A stretch of 64,000 nt of DNA from Martinezella lusitana (GTDB taxonomy: Bacteria > Pseudomonadota > Alphaproteobacteria > Rhizobiales > Rhizobiaceae), in NCBI RefSeq assembly GCF_010668395.1, contig NZ_WUEY01000001.1, positions 372,001-436,000 on the forward strand, in the 5' to 3' direction. This document shows positions 61,038 to 64,000 of the stretch, piece after piece (positions within the stretch are counted from its first letter, which is position 1; every line of letters starts with the position of its first letter). The notes beneath the pieces were generated by a model that was given only the letters and a program-made list of their open reading frames with translations, was not told where the DNA came from and searched no databases. Both the position numbers and the translations under genes were made by a program.

Positions 61038-62264
61038 TTAGCCGCGGGACGGCAAGCGCTTTTGCGCAATCCCCATTTCGCCCATCAATTCGCGCACCGC
61101 CTGCTGGATGAGCCGGCAGGCCTCGACCGAGGCTTTGCGGCCATTATGGGCGAGATAGTAGGAGAGCGGCAGGAGCTCGTCCGGATCGACGATGCGAACC
61201 TTGTCGGCGATCGGCAGGGCGCTGACACGGCCGAGAAACGAGACGTAGCCGTGATTGGCGACGAGATCGACGATGACGGGCAAGGAATCGGCCGAGGTGA
61301 TGTCGCGCCCGCGAAACCGGCGGCGATCGCGGCTATCGTAGCCAAAGGCCGTTGCGGCATTGCCGATGCCGGTGCGCGGGCTCGGCACGCAGAGCGGATG
61401 ATTTTCCACCAGGGCCGCAAGCGTCTGTTCCGTGCTGTCGAGCGGTGCGATCGCCACCATGTCGGTCGCCACCAGCTCCATGTGTTCGAACGCATCGAGA
61501 CCGAAGACGGAATCGACGATGGCGACGTCGATGCGGCCGGATCGGAGCGCCTCGCGCAGATCGTCCGCCGTCATCAGCATCAGCGACAGCATGTTGCGAT
61601 TGCCGCCGATGTTCCAGCGCGACACGAGGCTCGCAAGCGAGCGGGCGACCCAGCTTTCCGAACCCGTCGGGATGATCGATCCGATGCGGACCGCACGCGC
61701 GGTCCGCTGAAAGCGCTCATCCGCCGCCGCCTTCATCTCGTCCCAGGCCTGTGCGATGGCGGCGAGAATGGCGTGTACCTCCTGCCCGGCTTCGGTCAAC
61801 ACAGAGCCCTGCGCCTGCCGCACGAAGAGACGGCATCCGAAAAGCTCCTCCAGATTGGCGATCTGCAGCGAGAGTTGCGGCTGGCCCAGCCGCAGGCGGC
61901 GGGCGGCGCGATTGATGCTGCCCTGATCGGCGACCTCGAGAAAACGTTCGATGGTGGCGATCTTCAACGGCAGGCGCGCGGCCCACTGATCATAGTCCTG
62001 CGGTGCCGGCGGCTCCTTCACTAGGACCGAAAGCCGGCGGATGCAGCCGAGTATGGGCTGAAGCCCCTTCTGTACCTTCGAGCTTGCGAGCAGGGTCGCA
62101 AGCTCGCCGGACGCACGCTCGACAAGCTTCAGAGCAAGCTCGGTTTCAAGCCGGCGCAGGGCGCTCGAGACTGTCGATGCCGAAAAAGAAAGCCGGCGCG
62201 CGGTCTCCCGCACCGAGCCGACGGAAAACACCATGTCGGCTATGAACAATGCACCGAGATACAA
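61038..62264 (-). CDS. LysR-type regulator with two helix-turn-helix domains
   Basis: Protein of 408 residues, about 100 more than a standard LysR regulator. Residues 6-50 form a first LysR-like helix-turn-helix (FSVGSVRETARRLSFSASTVSSALRRLE). Residues 103-162 form a second complete one (FLEVADQGSINRAARRLRLGQPQLSLQIANLEELFGCRLF). An effector domain (about 190-395) follows. Both helix-turn-helices keep the Ala-Arg-Arg-Leu and Leu-Glu landmarks. It is divergent from the osmoprotectant-type ABC operon with a 442-base gap rich in GATATC sites, so it probably controls that operon. Confidence 0.85.
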   Translation of the reverse strand: MYLGALFIADMVFSVGSVRETARRLSFSASTVSSALRRLETELALKLVERASGELATLLASSKVQKGLQPILGCIRRLSVLVKEPPAPQDYDQWAARLPLKIATIERFLEVADQGSINRAARRLRLGQPQLSLQIANLEELFGCRLFVRQAQGSVLTEAGQEVHAILAAIAQAWDEMKAAADERFQRTARAVRIGSIIPTGSESWVARSLASLVSRWNIGGNRNMLSLMLMTADDLREALRSGRIDVAIVDSVFGLDAFEHMELVATDMVAIAPLDSTEQTLAALVENHPLCVPSPRTGIGNAATAFGYDSRDRRRFRGRDITSADSLPVIVDLVANHGYVSFLGRVSALPIADKVRIVDPDELLPLSYYLAHNGRKASVEACRLIQQAVRELMGEMGIAQKRLPSRG

Positions 62265-62312
62265 ACCGCAATCCCTTTTGCCCGCAGCATGCGTCCTGTC
62301 GCGGCCGCAGCA

Positions 62313-62353
62313 ATATCAACGATATCCCGACGATATGACGTGTTCTCGAAAAA
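62313..62353. promoter_or_regulatory. GATATC operator array
   Basis: Overlapping dyads ATATC-N3-GATAT (62313-62325) and ATATC-N5-GATAT (62322-62336), followed by another GATATC at 62345-62350. Three to four half-sites of one word in 40 bases, just upstream of the double-HTH LysR gene, indicate its binding sites. Confidence 0.65.
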
Positions 62354-62606
62354 AGATATCCCTAAGCCTGAAAGCGGCCGCTATCGTTTCCCGGTCGCCT
62401 AACTGATCCAACGGTAAAAATGAGATCGGAAGAGCGCCAAACGGGTAAGGGGAACAAAAACAAACGCACTTGCCCCCGAAAAAAGAAATCCAATTTCGCG
62501 CGAATGTCGAGTACGCTCGTCATAATCGCGCGACTGCAACGGGAATCCGAAGCGACATCGATTTTTCGCGATGAGCTACGTGCCTGATGCGGCCACCAAT
62601 TCGCCT

Positions 62607-62623
62607 GTGGGCCACCGGCCCAC
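62607..62623 (+). promoter_or_regulatory. Hairpin in ABC operon leader
   Basis: Perfect 7-bp stem gtgggcc / ggcccac with loop acc, about 85 bases before the binding-protein start. Its role is unknown; no riboswitch family was recognised. Confidence 0.5.
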
Positions 62624-62706
62624 TCGAAGCTTGCCTGTACGGACTGCGCCTTGAGGCGGCACGAACATGCAAAACAAAGGTTTAACGGGGTACAAAGGGA
62701 AACATC

Positions 62707-63615
62707 ATGCTTAAGAAGCTTGCACTTGCCGCCACGCTGACGGCTCTCCTTGCCAGCGGCGCCAACGCCGCCGACGTCGTCGTCTCCTCCAAGATCGATA
62801 CCGAGGGCACGTTGCTCGGCAACATCATCCTCGCCGCGCTGAATGCCAACGGCATCAAGGCGCAGGATCGCATCGCGCTCGGCACGACGCCGGTTCTTCG
62901 CAAGGCGATCACCGCAGGCGAGATCGACATCTATGCCGAATATACCGGCAATGCCGGCTTCTTCTTCAACAAGGCCGACGATGCGGCCTGGAAGAACCTG
63001 CAGCAGGGCTATGACCTTGCCAAGAAGCTGGACTACGACGCCAACAAGATCGTCTGGCTGACGCCATCGCCGGCCAACAACACCTGGGCGATCGCCGTGC
63101 GCAACGATGTTGCCGGCCCGGCCAAGCTGAAGTCCATGTCCGACTTCGGCAAGTGGGTTGCAGGTGGCGGTGCGGTCAAGCTTGCCGCCTCGTCCGAATT
63201 CGTCAACTCTCCGGCTGCCCTGCCGGCCTTCGAGACGACCTATAGCTTCAAGGTGAAGCCGGATCAGGAAGTCGTGCTTTCGGGCGGCGATACGGCAGCG
63301 ACGATCAAGGCCGCGGCCGACCAGACCAACGGTGTCAACACCGCGATGGTCTACGGCACCGACGGCGCCATCGAAGCCGCCGAGCTGACCGTGCTCGAAG
63401 ACGACAAGAGCGTGCAGCCGGTCTACGCCCCGACGCCGATCATCCGCGAGGCCGTGCTGAAGGCCAACCCGAAGATCGAAGAGGTTCTGGCGCCGATCTT
63501 CAAGGGCCTGACCGCCGACGTGCTGCGCAAGCTGAACGGCCGCATCCAGGTCGACGGCGAGCCGGCCAAGGCTGTTGCCGAATCCTACCTCAAGGACAAT
63601 GGCTTCCTGAAGTAA
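62707..63615 (+). CDS. Osmoprotectant/choline-type ABC substrate-binding protein (OsmF/YehZ-like)
   Basis: Periplasmic binding protein of 302 residues of the OpuAC/ProX type. The signal peptide is 1-21 (LAATLTALLASGANA). The mature start VVVSSKIDTEGTLLGNIILAALNANGI and the motif AGEIDIYAEYTGNAGFFF are typical of OsmF/YehZ proteins that bind glycine betaine, choline or related quaternary amines. The permease gene begins 123 bases downstream. It is likely regulated by the divergent double-HTH LysR protein. Confidence 0.88.
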   Translation: MLKKLALAATLTALLASGANAADVVVSSKIDTEGTLLGNIILAALNANGIKAQDRIALGTTPVLRKAITAGEIDIYAEYTGNAGFFFNKADDAAWKNLQQGYDLAKKLDYDANKIVWLTPSPANNTWAIAVRNDVAGPAKLKSMSDFGKWVAGGGAVKLAASSEFVNSPAALPAFETTYSFKVKPDQEVVLSGGDTAATIKAAADQTNGVNTAMVYGTDGAIEAAELTVLEDDKSVQPVYAPTPIIREAVLKANPKIEEVLAPIFKGLTADVLRKLNGRIQVDGEPAKAVAESYLKDNGFLK

Positions 63616-63738
63616 GGCTTTGTCGCTGCTCCTGCGGCTCCATTTTGATAGAGTGGGGCCGCCGGGGCATTCGAATGGGCATGGTCTTGTCCGAACCCGC
63701 CTCAAATTTTGGGCTCATGCGCTGACGGAGCTTGCCTA

Positions 63739-64000
63739 ATGGAAGATGCGCTAGCGGTCCGCAGAGTGGACCGTCTCGGAGTGGTGCTGGTGGCGGGCGG
63801 CGCGCTGGCCGTGGCCTGGATGCCGTTCATCATCGTCAAGGCAAACCGCATTGCCGCCGGCAAGCCTCAACTGCTTACCCAGCTTCTCGGCCAGCCGGCC
63901 GCGATATGCCTGGTCGTCCTCTTGGTAGCCGCAGCGCTTGCCGCGCTTTTCCTTCACAACCAGGTCATCCGCCTCGGCATCGCCACGCTCGCGATCGCCA
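63739..64000 (+). CDS. ABC transporter permease (OsmY/YehY-like), truncated by window edge
   Basis: Membrane permease reading from an ATG at 63739 through the right edge (87 codons visible). It begins MEDALAVRRVDRLG and contains hydrophobic spans VVLVAGGALAVAWMPFIIV and ICLVVLLVAAALAALFL. Following the OsmF/YehZ-like binding protein on the same strand, it is the expected YehY/OpuCB-type inner membrane subunit. The ribosome site is GGAG. The ATPase gene should lie beyond the window. Confidence 0.8.
   Translation, partial: MEDALAVRRVDRLGVVLVAGGALAVAWMPFIIVKANRIAAGKPQLLTQLLGQPAAICLVVLLVAAALAALFLHNQVIRLGIATLAIA

Larger units (their letters stand above)
62265..62706. other. Divergent regulatory region LysR / ABC operon
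   Basis: 442 bases. It holds the GATATC array (62313-62353) near the regulator gene and a hairpin (62607-62623) in the probable ABC leader. The start of the binding-protein gene has aaaggga as ribosome site. No gene is supported here. Confidence 0.6.

Noticed and set aside
62423..62436. Fourteen bases identical to the start of a common Illumina adapter (agatcggaagagcg)
   Set aside because: The identity ends after 14 bases and the following sequence does not continue as either adapter; the word is also a plausible high-GC genomic sequence. Worth a read-level check only.

Overview
The window looks like core chromosome of a fast-growing alphaproteobacterium of the Rhizobium/Agrobacterium group. 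The supporting evidence is the high-GC coding, gcrA with GANTC sites, a SAM-II riboswitch before metZ, the divergent gstI-glnII pair, a PodJ-type polarity protein, DUF982 proteins and rhizobial-type intergenic palindromes. No phage genes, transposases or CRISPR arrays were seen. Two tRNA genes are present (Gly-CCC and Thr-CGT).

Layout. 1-1.6 kb: the 3' part of an MFS transporter and a SnoaL-like protein. 1.7-7.1 kb: a leftward beta-oxidation operon (acyl-CoA dehydrogenase, thiolase, FadB-type protein) behind a palindromic operator. 7.5-13.2 kb: a PodJ-like protein, then a TauE/SafE exporter overlapping a TIGR02186-type membrane-anchored protein. 13.2-16.6 kb: PdeM-type phosphoesterase and a ligase-associated Lhr-type helicase. 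16.8-20.2 kb: Rrf2 regulator plus AhpD-like protein, then glnII (sigma-54 promoter) divergent from gstI, and a YitT protein. 20.3-29 kb: housekeeping and small genes (TPR-methyltransferase, CAP lipoprotein, MATE pump, pyrD-DUF952, S24 repressor-like protein, SNase-like protein, TerB, solute-binding protein). 29.3-34.3 kb: chemoreceptor, acyltransferase, MFS/LysR divergent pair. 34.3-42.2 kb: tRNA-Gly, dcd, SAM-II-metZ, solo DnaB-like ATPase, apaG, and the leftward argD-argF-hslO run. 42.6-43.1 kb: gcrA behind a dense GANTC cluster. 43.2-50.9 kb: the complete phosphate locus phoR-pstS-pstC-pstA-pstB-phoU-phoB (leftward), with ppk2 diverging from phoR. 52-54.5 kb: an unknown single-span membrane protein and a nitronate monooxygenase-like gene carrying the same palindrome as the beta-oxidation operon. 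54.7-58.6 kb: tRNA-Thr followed by a more AT-rich accessory stretch of unknown genes and two DUF982 genes. 58.6-61 kb: glycosyltransferase, small monooxygenase and two histidine-rich secreted proteins. 61-64 kb: an unusual double-HTH LysR protein divergent from an osmoprotectant-type ABC importer that runs off the right edge.

Regulatory logic is the richest part of the window. It includes one shared operator for two catabolic genes 46 kb apart, an Rrf2 self-operator, a sigma-54 promoter with a leader hairpin at glnII, a SAM-II aptamer whose pairing elements appear to switch a terminator, GANTC sites before gcrA, a triple PhoB repeat before pstS, and a GATATC array between the LysR gene and its divergent ABC operon.
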